A stretch of 64,000 bases of DNA from contig NC_049992.1 in NCBI RefSeq assembly GCF_000003815.2, positions 3,963,769-4,027,768 of the forward strand, read 5' to 3'. The first letter of the stretch is position 1, and every line of letters starts with the position of its first letter. This DNA is from Branchiostoma floridae (Eukaryota > Chordata > Leptocardii > Amphioxiformes > Branchiostomatidae). The notes under the pieces were generated by a model that was not told where the DNA came from, did no database searches, and saw only the letters and a program-made list of their open reading frames with translations. Positions 52,291 through 62,432 of this stretch are shown here, piece by piece. The translations under genes were made by a program, and so were the position numbers.

Positions 52291-53466
52291 CAATCACTAT
52301 ATCTTACCCAGGAAACTCGCGGTCCCTGATTGTAAATATGGCATATGGACCGAGTTGAGACTCTACATGTAAACGATACGAAGGATAAAGATAGACTGTA
52401 TGACTGGTGGTTTATCAACCATGATCAGCAGAATAAATATTTAGAAGATGCAAAGATATTTAGAGCAAAGAGATGATGTAAAATGTTGTTGAAACTTACA
52501 CTGTGGTATAATTATGTGTGACAGATGTTTAGCTAGAGTTTAGATCCTGTAAGTCACTGAATGTTGCTTTTGTCGTATAGTTTTGTACACTATTTTGTTG
52601 AGAAAAGGCTTTGTACATATTTTGCCCCAAAGAGTACCAAATTTATGTGCACATTCTTCTTTTTTTACAGTGCTGGGGAGAAATGTCCAGCATAAGAGTT
52701 GCTCGCTGACCCACTAGGGCAGTCAGCAGTGCCTCCTTGCAGCTGAAGGAAGTACTGCAGTTAGACATTGTAACAAACTGTCACATCAGTTGTTCAGCGT
52801 CTTTTTCTTTTGCTTCCCTTCATTTTTTATGAGTAGGTATAAAGGAGGTGCAAGGCAATGTCAAGATGTTCTTACAATGTAAGAAAGTTTGAGCATATCT
52901 AATATGGCCACAATGTTCTGAAGATTTCATGTCCCTCTCTTTCTGTACGCAAAGTAAAGCACTTACCAACAAGCTTTTTTTTTTTAAATGTTCTGAATCA
53001 GATCCTTCTCAACTTGAAATGACCAGAAGCCCAAGTCATGTGACTTAAGCAATGAAAGCTTGTTGGTACTTAACTTGTGTACAAAGATTGATTTTCAACT
53101 CTTTATAATGTCATTTGGTGTCATATATGAAATTTCATGGACTATTATTTGTAGCAAACACAATCGCCGTTGCTGTTTGAATGTTTTCCGTGTCCTGGCC
53201 ATAAGTGTGTTCCATACAGAGTTGGCCAGACGCCCTGGACTTTGTTGCTGGTTAGGATATTTCCCAAGTTACCTCAATATTTCTTTGACTCATTTTTATT
53301 TTAAACTTCCTCTGTTAGTGAGGTACCATACAGCAATAGTGTGTCGTATTTAAAAAGTAGTTTATGATATGTCAATGGTTTTATAAGTAGAGCCTATCAT
53401 AATCAAGTCATTGTCAACTAGCCTTACGGTAGTATTAAGTTTGTAGAGACATAAGCGGGGATAAGT

Positions 53467-53625
53467 TAATCTCCAAGCAGATCCTACGGTAGCATCAAAA
53501 GCTGGCAGAGGAGTGAAGCCGGCTTAGGAGTGTGTTTGGCTACCGGGCAAATGTACACCTCTTGGCTACCTATCTCCTGGCCAGTTTGGTACTATTATGT
53601 CATTGTAGGATCTGCTTGTAGATTA
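53467..53625. mobile_element. MITE, TCTCCAAGCAGA family, with 9-bp target duplication
   Basis: Inverted ends TAATCTCCAAGCAGATCCTA and TAGGATCTGCTTGTAGATTA. Flanked by the direct repeat GGGATAAGT (53458-53466 and 53626-53634). Confidence 0.88.
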
Positions 53626-53689
53626 GGGATAAGTGAGTGTCAAATGTTATAAAGATACAGGTCATATTCTAGGCAAGGTTAACATTTGG

Positions 53690-53880
53690 CTGCACACGTT
53701 TGCTGGCAATATGGCCTCATACTGGTGTTAGTGCAGCCAGGTGTAATATGGCCTCACATAAATGTTTGTGGGCCATATGGCCTCATACTGATGTTTGCAG
53801 GCAAATGTTACATGGCCTCACACAGATGTTTGTAGGCAGTATGGCCTCATACTGATGTTTGCAGAAAAGTGTAACATAAA
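53690..53880 (+). repeat. ATGGCCTCATACTGATGTTT minisatellite
   Basis: About five diverged copies of a 40-45 bp unit with ATGGCCTCA and GTTTGCAGGC. Intergenic. Confidence 0.75.
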
Positions 53881-54589
53881 TAGGACTTTGGGTGTAGACT
53901 TTACTTATTTATACTAGTAGTCAGCATAGTGTAAGATTTTTCAATACTTAGCAATGATTTTGCGTTTAACTTAAATGTTGTTTATCTGACGTATGTGCAA
54001 TATCTTAGTGTATGTTTTTGCCCTGACTTGTGTTAACCTCCTGCTTACTGAGGTACCATTTGGAACCAAGGATTTGTTGGTTGTATGTGAGGCAGTAGGG
54101 AATGGGTTAAACAGTTTAGGATGCCCTGATGCCTCACTTAACTCCAAGCAGATGTTAGGATCCAGCTTTTCTTTTCTACTATTGTGTTTTTATGTTATGT
54201 AATGGTTTGCCTACTACTAATCTCAAAGCAGATAGAGGAGGTGAAGTGTTTAAAAAATGCAAGACTAGAAAAGAGGAGTAAAGGGTCCTTACATCTGCTT
54301 GGAGAAAAATGCCCTTGCCAGTGTTGCAGGGTTTGGCAGACCATGTTTCTGGTAGGATGTTCGGCATTCCTAACATACATGTATGCCTCTTGTTTTGCAG
54401 TAAAAGTTGAGTAATTACAGATCCTGATTTAAAATGGTATAATTTTCTTGTTCCGTCAGTCTCCATCAACATGAGCTAATGGTTTGCTTTGATGCTCAGT
54501 TGTTGTTTTTTTGTTTGTGTTTTTTATTGTAATCATTAGGGGTGGGTACTGGTACATCCCACTGGCACAGAATCAGCTTTCTTTTGTTG

Positions 54590-54875
54590 GTGCAAAAATT
54601 CCTGACCTCAAAAAAGTGAACCGGATTTGGGACGGATTAGAAATTACCAGATGAAATCAACTTGTGTTCAAGCATTTTATGGCTTGCAGGTCCAAGAAAA
54701 TAAGACCAAAAGTGAAATTGTGTAGAATTTTAAACCGGACCTCAAAAAAGCGGACCGCATTTTGGACGGATTAGAAATGACCAGATTGATTAAATCGACT
54801 GGTGTTCAAGCATTTTATGGCTTACCATTCCAAGAAAATAAGACCAAAAGTGAAATTGAGTAGAATTTTAAACCG
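54590..54875 (+). repeat. Two direct copies of a 143-bp segment
   Basis: The phrases CCTCAAAAAAGTGAACCGGA, CAAGCATTTTATGGCTTGC and GACCAAAAGTGAAATTG occur in the same order twice (about 54600-54730 and 54743-54872). A diverged piece recurs near 39185-39225. Confidence 0.75.
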
Positions 54876-56500
54876 CCAGTGGTATGTATACTACATGCAA
54901 CATATTCCTGTGTAGCATGTGGACTATTAATTGTTTTGAGCATCTCCCATTCACATGCTTTCACAATCAAGTTCAGGTCCAGACCTATACCTCAACTTTC
55001 TGTACCGGTACCCACGCCTAGTAACAATTGTTTTTATATTAAAGTGACAACAATTTTAGCCTTGCTGTATTATATGTATAAGGGAGGTAGAGATAATTTT
55101 GTTATACATTATGCAGACTCCTGAAATATGCGATAGGCCATAATGCGATTCTGTAGTTGGCTTCTTCTGTACTGGGGGATGGTTCACACACTGTGCCACC
55201 AACCTCTTTGTACTGTACTGTTGCACTGAGATATCAAGCAAAGCCAAGACAAATTGAGACGTTTTTGTTGTCTTTTATTTTCTTAACTTCGAAAAGCAAT
55301 GAGGGTAATAGTAGAAAACTGTAAACAAATATATAAACATAATGTGAGTTTTACATAGATTAACATTTTTGCCTCTTAGCAATATACTGTGTGGCCAAAG
55401 AATTCTAAAACATTTCAATTTTCTCGTGTCAAGAATGTTATGTTGTTGTCAGTTTTGATGGCACTATGATCAAATATATTCTTTAGCATGATAGTCAGGG
55501 TCGAGCTGAAGTAGGTTCAATGTGTACATTCTATGTTGTACTGTATTTTCTAGCCACACCACATACATGTACTATCTTGTACAAAAACCAACTGGAATAG
55601 AAGAACAAAAAGTCAACTGTCATGTAATTTTTTTTTCATCTGTTCTTTGGATTGAAATGGAACTTTTTGTCCGATGGCGCTGCAGATATAGCAAGTATTA
55701 TGATGATAGATCCTGTTACAAACCCCCTCGCACTGGTCACACGTAGGAACCAGCATGAACCATTAAAGACCACTTTCCCAAGTCTGTTGTCATCTCTGCT
55801 GTGTGTGCGACAACTGCTGTCTGTAATTTATACTATAGCCACCTTAGCAAGTTTTACAAGGCCACACCAATTTAAGTAATTGGCTCTCGGAATTGCCACC
55901 TCCTACTTTTCTAAAAAGTACAGAAATTACACCTTCCATTCGTGATCAGCAAACTTTTACCAAGTACAAAGTTATTGAACAGCTTTCGCCTGCAATGTAG
56001 GTAACCATATCATTCATTGTAGTACAAGTTTTCATTCATGGACATAAATATAATAAACTGCTTTTGATAATTTAAAAAAAACTAACAGGTGCAGCTACTT
56101 AACAGTGGTAGCGATTGCTTTCTTGAGGCTGAGAACTTATTCATATGTTACTATTTCCATGTCTTAGACCACAAGGGCTGGGCGCACAAAGCAAAAGAAA
56201 TGTAAATAAAAAAAGTCATTCAATCATTCATTCTTACTCATTATATTTTGTATCAACCCTTATCTTTACCAATCTTTTGCAAATTTTTTCAAATATCCTT
56301 TTTGGCCATCACTCCATATCGAATTCCAAGGTCCAATCAATTACTAGTAAATTGGTATGGCCTGATCTACGTAGCTGGCACACAACAAAACCTGTTACAA
56401 CGAGAACTGACATGCACATTATAAATAGTACATGTAAAGAGTATCCCACCCCAAAAGCCCGACTTACAAATGTATATAGCCTGCAAATGCTACGCGTAAT

Positions 56501-56763
56501 GGTCAAATTTCCAAACCTAGGCCCGGCCAGGATGACAAAAACAAAAAATAGAAGTGAAGAAGAATTCTTCTTCAATGTTAACGATACCTGGATGTCTAAT
56601 CTTCACAAACGTAAAAAATTGATGTGTTCACCACAGAATCTACACAAATTATGCTCATGACTAATTTAGTAATTATTTCTTTTGTTTTGTTGTCTTTTAT
56701 GTTATAGTATGCTTTTCATTTCAAAAAGCTGCCTGGCTGGGCCCCAGTATGAAAGTGTGACCT
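56501..56763. mobile_element. MITE with GTCAAATTTCC..GGCCCGGCC termini, copy 2
   Basis: The left end GGTCAAATTTCCAAACCTAG, GCCCGGCC is mirrored by the right end GGCTGGGCCCCAGTATGAAA, GTGTGACC. Related to 13139-13326. The interior is different and longer. Confidence 0.7.
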
Positions 56764-57134
56764 TGGCTATAAGCAGGCAATGACATTATCATATACAACT
56801 GGACTTGACCATGAGTAGGACACGGACAAAACTGTTTTGAGTCAGGCATTATATCAAGATTCATTGTTTACCCAACGTCACCTACAATATGATTCAAGTA
56901 ACTTATGTGGTCCACTTTTGTATCTTTGTACTGTCTCAATATTGGCTAAGCCCTGAAACAAACAATAAACAAAATAAATCTAGTACTAGGTTTATTCCCA
57001 GTAACAATAGTCACGCTCAGCCGGTCACTACTATTGCAAGGTTTCCTCTACTGTATGAATTCTTGCAAGTTGGGACAGACAAGACCTTGTAGCCGTATGT
57101 CCACACTCCCCACACATTAACACTCCCTACACAT

Positions 57135-58448
57135 TTAGGGTTTCTCACTAGGGTGTTTAGCTTGAAGGTGTTTGTCCAAACAGGATTTCTGTGCAGCAGA
57201 ATACTCACACTGGCTACAGCTGTAAGGTTTTTCCCCTGTATGAGTTTTCATGTGTTGAGATAGGTGAGACTTTTTCACAGCCCTGTATCCACATTCCTCA
57301 CACTTAAAAGGTTTCTCTCCTGTGTGAGTTTTTAAGTGCTGTGATAGGTGAGACTTTTGCGTTGCCTTGTACCCACACTCCCCACACATGAAGGGTTTCT
57401 CACTGGTGTGTTTTGCAAGATGGTGTTCATCCAAACAAAATTTCCGTGCTGCAGAGTAGTCACACAGGTCACACTTGTGGGGCCTTTCCCCGGTATGAGT
57501 TCTCATATGTCGGGATAAGTGAGACTTAAGAGCTGCCCTGTATCCACATTCCTCACACTTAAAAGGTTTCTCTCCAGTGTGAGTTTTTATGTGTGCAGAA
57601 AGGTTAGACCTTATCGCGGTCTTGTACCCACATTCCTCACACACAAAGGGTTTCTCACTGGTGTGTTTCGCGAGACGGTGTTGATCCAAACAGGATTTCA
57701 GCGCTGCAGAATAGTCACACTGGTCACACTTATAGGGCCTTTCCCCGGTATGAGTTCTCATATGACCGGATAAGTGAGACTTTTGAGTTGCTCTGTATCC
57801 ACATTCCTCGCATACATAGAGTTTGTCTCCAGTATGTTTAGCGAGACGGTGTTGATCCAAACAGGATTTCAGCGCTGCAGAATAGTCACACTGGTCACAC
57901 TTATAGGGCCTTTCCCCGGTATGAGTTCTCATATGACCGGATAAGTGAGACTTTTGAGTTGCTCTGTATCCACATTCCTCGCATACATAGAGTTTGTCTC
58001 CAGTATGTTTAGCGAGACGGTGTTGATCCAAACAGGATTTCAGCGCTGCAGAATAGTCACACTGGTCACACTTGTGGGGCCTTTCTCCTGTATGAGTTCT
58101 CATATGCTTGGATAGGTCAGACTTTTGAGTTGCTCTGTATCCACATTCATCACATACGTAGGGTTTCTCCCCAGTGTGAGTTTTCATATGCTCAGAAAGG
58201 TGAGACTTTCTCGCTGTCTTGTATCCACATTCCTCACACATGTATGGTTTCTCACAAGTGTGTTTCGCGAGACAGTGTTCATCCAAACAGGATTTCAGCC
58301 CTGCAGAGTAGTCACACTGGTCACACTTGTAGGGCCTTTCTCCTGTATGAGTTCTCAAATGTCGGGATAAGCTGTTCTTGCGAGCTGTCCTGTATCCACA
58401 CTCCCCACATATGTAAGTTTTCTTTTCAGTGTGTTTTGGTTCTTCCAT
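57135..58448 (-). CDS. C2H2 zinc-finger protein, 15 fingers
   Basis: Probable nuclear DNA-binding protein of 437 residues, made almost wholly of 15 tandem C2H2 fingers joined by TGEKP/TGERP-type linkers. Two finger types alternate: A (CxxCGYRA..KSHLSxHMRTH, H-x3-H) and B (CDQCDYSAALKSCLDQH, H-x4-H). No KRAB, BTB or SCAN domain is present. The ATG at 58446-58448 (MEEPKHTEKK) is preferred over an in-frame one at 58505 because an acceptor (CTAACAG at 58462) lies between them. The coding part is one exon, with at least one 5'UTR exon further right. Fingers 6-7 and 8-9 are almost identical, a recent duplication. Orthology is not assigned. Confidence 0.92.
   Translation of the reverse strand: MEEPKHTEKKTYICGECGYRTARKNSLSRHLRTHTGERPYKCDQCDYSAGLKSCLDEHCLAKHTCEKPYMCEECGYKTARKSHLSEHMKTHTGEKPYVCDECGYRATQKSDLSKHMRTHTGERPHKCDQCDYSAALKSCLDQHRLAKHTGDKLYVCEECGYRATQKSHLSGHMRTHTGERPYKCDQCDYSAALKSCLDQHRLAKHTGDKLYVCEECGYRATQKSHLSGHMRTHTGERPYKCDQCDYSAALKSCLDQHRLAKHTSEKPFVCEECGYKTAIRSNLSAHIKTHTGEKPFKCEECGYRAALKSHLSRHMRTHTGERPHKCDLCDYSAARKFCLDEHHLAKHTSEKPFMCGECGYKATQKSHLSQHLKTHTGEKPFKCEECGYRAVKKSHLSQHMKTHTGEKPYSCSQCEYSAAQKSCLDKHLQAKHPSEKP
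57672..58007 (-). repeat. Internal 168-bp duplication in the zinc-finger gene
   Basis: 57672-57839 and 57840-58007 are near-identical, each coding one B and one A finger (two fingers, 56 codons). The next B finger shares part of the same sequence, which suggests unequal exchange within the finger array. Confidence 0.85.
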
Positions 58449-59626
58449 CTTTGGATTAAATCTGTTAGGAAACAAAGATATTAGTTGAAGTGTGACTAAA
58501 CACATGGGAACATTGTCAGCTATAGCTCAGTTTTCTTGACCTGTTAAGTAATTGTGCACGACCATGAAATACTTCATGTTTGGGACTGCATCACCCAGTT
58601 CCAGTGCACTGTGAACCAGTCAGTATTGCCCTGACGAAGACGACAGATGGTCATCAAGATGTTGCCTCTCAATAAGTTCCATGGTCGTGCACAAAGAACA
58701 TTTTGATTGAGTATTTAACAACCTGATGAAATTATTCACTGTTCCAATGTATTGCTCAGTAGAAGGTCTGGATTGCATGACATCGCCCCAGAGGCGTTGC
58801 GAAAAATAGCAAAAGCACGCGCCCAAATGAACTTTGCTTTGTTGTGCTAACTTTATATCGTACTTACAGTTAATTACTGAGTTTTTGGAACAGATATGAA
58901 TCTCCTGATGATCTACATAGCTCAGAGGACGTTATAAGCTGATCATCAGAACTGTGGCTGCACAAAATACTGTGAGATTGAGAACTTTGCTATAAAAAAC
59001 GACACACGTCGCAACTTCGCAAGCAACAGATTCGATTTCTATAGAACGAGAGCTCCTGGAGTTATGACACAAATAATGTCTATGCATCCTCAAGGTATCA
59101 AAGAAGCCACCTATTGCTCTTTATAACACTTCAGCATTAATTTAGACATCTAATTTTTCCAAAAATTCCTAAAGTTACCTTGAGTTACCTGACATCTCGA
59201 TTCCCAAAAACTGTCACGGGCATATAGCAGTATCCATCCGCGACCAACATCAGTAGTGGTTCGGGCACAAAGTAGTTCATTACGGTTGTTCGGAACAGTC
59301 CACCAGGTCTTTGTTCTCAGTTATTATAAGAATTTAGAAAAAATATTTCCGGAGAGGACAAAAGATATTCGAGAGCTAAATAATACGGCTTTTACCCGGC
59401 TAGATTCCCAGAAACGAGAGCGTTCCCGTACCCAGAGTACAGTGATACAAAGCCTGAGAACGAGAGCGTTCCCGTAACCAGGGTACCGTGATACAAACCC
59501 TGAGAACGAGAGCGTTCTCGTACACAGGACACCGTGGTACAGGATCCTGGGAACGAGAGCGTTCCGCCATACATTCGTACACAGTGCACAGTCAGCTCAG
59601 CTGTAGTGCATAGCTAGCTGGTATAA
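58449..59626. other. Shared upstream region between the zinc-finger and DNAJC16-like genes
   Basis: The two genes are divergent, with start codons 1.18 kb apart, so promoters may be shared. A minisatellite lies at about 59398-59570. A TATAAA at 59622-59627 overlaps the DnaJ ATG and is too close to be its TATA box. A first non-coding exon of the zinc-finger gene probably lies near 58800-58900, but its donor could not be fixed. Confidence 0.45.
59398..59570 (+). repeat. GAACGAGAGCGTTCCCGTAC minisatellite, 4 copies of about 55 bp
   Basis: Unit: GAACGAGAGCGTTCCCGTAC, CCAGAGTACAGTGATACAAA, GCCTGA. The core GAACGAGAGCGTTC is itself nearly palindromic. It lies 60-230 bp upstream of the DnaJ start codon, so it may influence that promoter. 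Confidence 0.85.
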
Positions 59627-61695
59627 ATGAAGATCCCGGTAGTGTTTGTAAGCGTGACGCTCCTGTCCCTGCTCGGCTGCTGTCTCGGGATGGACCCGTA
59701 CAGGGTGCTCGGCGTGGACCGGTCGGCGGACGAACGGGAAGTCAAGAAGGCGTACCGCCGGCTGTCCAGGGAGTGGTGAGCCGATATCGATAGGAAAAAT
59801 TATCTAACGTTAGCAACATAGCGGTACCGAAGAACGTTACTGGACGGGTTCAATATTCGATACTTCCGGCTTCTCTGGTATTTATTTCCCCTGCATGATT
59901 GTGTACATATTGTCATTGTGTTGGATAATTGCTATGGTTTATTTATAACAAAACACGAGCACGAAAATATTGCTATGTTTTGTATTGAGGGTGGGAGGGG
60001 GGCGACATGCGTGCTGAAGGTATGAGGAAGCGAATCTCCAAGCAGATGTTAGGGTGAAAGATCTTCACGTTGTTTACTGTTGTTGTTGTTATTGTTATTG
60101 TTTAGGCATCCTGACAAGAACAAGGACCCCGGAGCAGAGCAGAAGTTTATAGAGATTAATCAGGCATATGAGGTGAGTATACAAGTGATCACTGTTTTTG
60201 TTTACATTTGAAGAGGGGAGGGGAGGTGTGCTCTAGTACTAGTACTGGTTACCAGGACTTCAACAGATTAGATTACTGTGTAATATTTAAATAAGCAGAT
60301 CGAATAAGCCCTTTCACAGAGATCAGAATGCATGTGCGGCGACAGGAATTCTATCTAAAGTAATATGTCAAAGGGTAGGCCCCCAAAAGAAAACAGTCCT
60401 CACCTGGACCATTGTTTCGATTTGCATAACAAAATGCAGACAGGCTTTGTTTACTTTTTTTGGGCCTTACCCTTTGACATATTACCTAGAATTCCTGTTG
60501 CCACACGTGTTCTGATCTCTTTGAAAGGGCTTATTACAGATTCTGATAATTTGTCTTCCACCTGCTTAATGTGCATCATCATGATCACTTCTATAGTAGA
60601 TTGATGTGAGGGGGAGGGGGCACACATGGCTCTATTCTGGCTGTATTCAGCGTGCAAAATACCCACTTGCACACTTGCACATTGCAACCACTTTTTGCTT
60701 GGTGCAACTTACTTCTAAACTCAGGTTGCACAGGGCACAACTTTGATTTTGAGCCTCAGAACTCGATTTTGTTGTCAATTTACTTGGAATAAATAAATGG
60801 AACGAGGCAGCTCCGTTTCATAGCAGCCAAACATGTCAATTATAATTACAGATTTCTTGGCAGAACGACATTTTTAATAGTGAATTCTAGGCGGTGCAAC
60901 TTGAAATTCAGTTGTGCAACCTAGTTTTTGCCCCAGGTTGCACACTGTTCAACCAGGCTCAGAAAAGTATTTTGTACACATAACACCGTCACAAACTCAG
61001 AGGGAAAGCTGTGTGTACAGCAAGAAATCTGCTAATGTTCCAAACAACTTTTCCTGGTCATGTGACCTAAACTCTACATCACTCCCAGTCCCAGCCCTCC
61101 GACAACTTAATGTATTCTAATACTATTACTAAATAGAGTCTTTATAGACATTCACTACCTTTTGTCAGTGACACTGAGCAGATCTTTTGAAGAGCCTTGC
61201 TATTCGGTCTCCACCTCCTTTGCATATCAATTCAAAGTTAGGATATGAAACCTGCTCTTCAAAAGATCCCCTCAGTGCCATTGCAGAAAATTATTGGATG
61301 CTACCTGAAATATCTGGGAAAATCATCAAATCATGCCCAGTTACTTGAGAACCTGATACTTGGCCTATTTTAATGCCTGGATGTCTTAAATCTCCATCGG
61401 TGATAGATTGATTCATGTTTTCATTGTTAACTCACTGTGGCCACAGGTGCTGTCAGACACAGAGAAAAGGTCCAACTATGACAACTACGGGGACCCCGAC
61501 TACCGCGGCCCGCTCAACTTCGGCTCGCGCGACGGTTTCCGCGACAACGGCTTCGGCGGGGGGTTCGGACACCCCTTCCACTTCTTCAACCAGCGGGACC
61601 CATTCAGGACGTTCCATTTCCACTATGGGAACCAGGAGTACCGAGAGTCATTCAGGGACAAGGCGCAGGAAATGCTGGTCACACTGAACAAGTAG
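59627..61695 (+). CDS. DNAJC16-like J-domain protein, 5' part (or short form)
   Basis: Likely ER-targeted Hsp40 co-chaperone. Exons 59627-59775, 60106-60172 and 61447-61695 join in frame to 154 residues. Residues 1-21 are a signal sequence (VVFVSVTLLSLLGCCLG). The J domain follows: DPYRVLGVDRSADEREVKKA, YRRLSREWHPDKNKDPGAEQ (HPD present), KFIEINQAYEVLSDTEKRSN, YDNYGD. SNYD-YGD after the J domain and the DPYRVLGV start are closest to DNAJC16. A Gly/Phe-rich tail ends at TAG 61693. DNAJC16 proteins have about 780 residues with thioredoxin-like regions, so either this is a short form or exon 3 splices at CAA/GTAGGA (61692) to exons outside the window. Confidence 0.82.
60303..60535. mobile_element. 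MITE in DNAJC16-like intron 2
   Basis: Long terminal inverted repeats (about 80-90 bp): AATAAGCCCTTTCACAGAGA, TCAGAATGCATGTG and GTAATATGTCAAAGGGTAGG are all mirrored on the right. Non-coding. Confidence 0.82.
61165..61285. mobile_element. Short inverted-repeat element in DNAJC16-like intron 2
   Basis: CACTGAGCAGATCTTTTGAA, GAGC mirrored by GCTCTTCAAAAGATCCCCTC, AGTG. About 110 bp between ends, no ORF. Confidence 0.6.
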
Positions 61696-62193
61696 GAACA
61701 GACTTTGTCTTTTTTATAAATCATTCGTTTTATATATTCATTTTCCAAATACAGCGTACACATATAGAAACCTAATGCTGAAAGGACATGTGAAACACAG
61801 AAAACGATAAGAAGAATGTATGGCAGTTTGCACATTTGGTCACACTGACTTTGTTTTTTTCTATTTTAGATCAATGAGACATATTAGATAAACATACAAC
61901 AGACAAAAAGTGTGGCAATGAAAATTATTGCCATGGCGACGGTTTTATTGTTTATAAGTACTAGAGATTGTTGTTATTAATGGGTTTTAATAGTTGTATT
62001 CCATTCGCCTGGCGATTAATGTTCAGAGAGCATTGCTGTCAAAAGGTATTCTCTTGTGAGTTGAGGGTGAAATAATAATGTAAATGCTTCTCATCGATTT
62101 TACAAAACAGACCCTCATTTACATAAATCATATCAGTTGATCATCTTCTCTAGCTTACCACAATGACATTAAAGCATTATCTCATTAATTATG
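61696..62193. other. AT-rich stretch between the DnaJ exon 3 and the LTR element
   Basis: Intron or 3' flank of the DNAJC16-like gene. A weak acceptor-like TTTTTTCTATTTTAG ends at 61870 but the sequence behind it has early stops. Nothing else seen. Confidence 0.4.
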
Positions 62194-62432
62194 TGTCACG
62201 GTGGCAGGGAGTGAGTCAAGTAGAATCAGGACAGAGGCATGATGTTGCGGAGATGATAACCGTTTATTCAGGACAATCTGGGCACGTCCTACCCTGTCGG
62301 CGTCTCTAGCTCGAATCCCCTGCCCTCACACGTGTCCCTTCCCAAACCCCTGTACATCTGCTCCCAATTACTCGGGTGACACTCCCCACACCAGGGGTGA
62401 TCACAGAGTGATCACGATGTCACCTCGTGACA
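62194..62432 (-). repeat. 3' LTR, 239 bp
   Basis: Bounded by TGTCACG and CGTGACA (7-bp inverted ends, TG..CA). Directly preceded on the minus strand by the polypurine tract. Contains AATAAA on the minus strand (plus 62263-62268). Its first 12 plus-strand bases, TGTCACGGTGGC, recur exactly at 63989-64000. Confidence 0.75.

Larger units (their letters stand above)
50240..53466 (+). other. CAMTA 3'UTR and intergenic repeats
   Basis: The 3'UTR begins here; AATAAA candidates occur, for example at 52433. The region also holds a MITE (50534-50766), a GGTACC/CTATAA minisatellite (about 51405-52290) and a second MITE inserted in that minisatellite. No gene seen. Confidence 0.5.
53881..57134. other. 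Intergenic region between CAMTA and the zinc-finger gene
   Basis: AT-rich. Holds the paired 143-bp repeat, ends of the AAGCAGATGTT element (54142-54305), and a MITE at 56501-56763. A TTTATT at 56991-56996 (AATAAA on the minus strand), about 140 bp past the zinc-finger stop codon, is its likely polyadenylation signal. No coding gene recognised. Confidence 0.5.

Noticed and set aside
59622-59627. TATAAA just before the DnaJ start codon as a TATA box
   Set aside because: It would place the transcription start inside the coding exon; probably chance.
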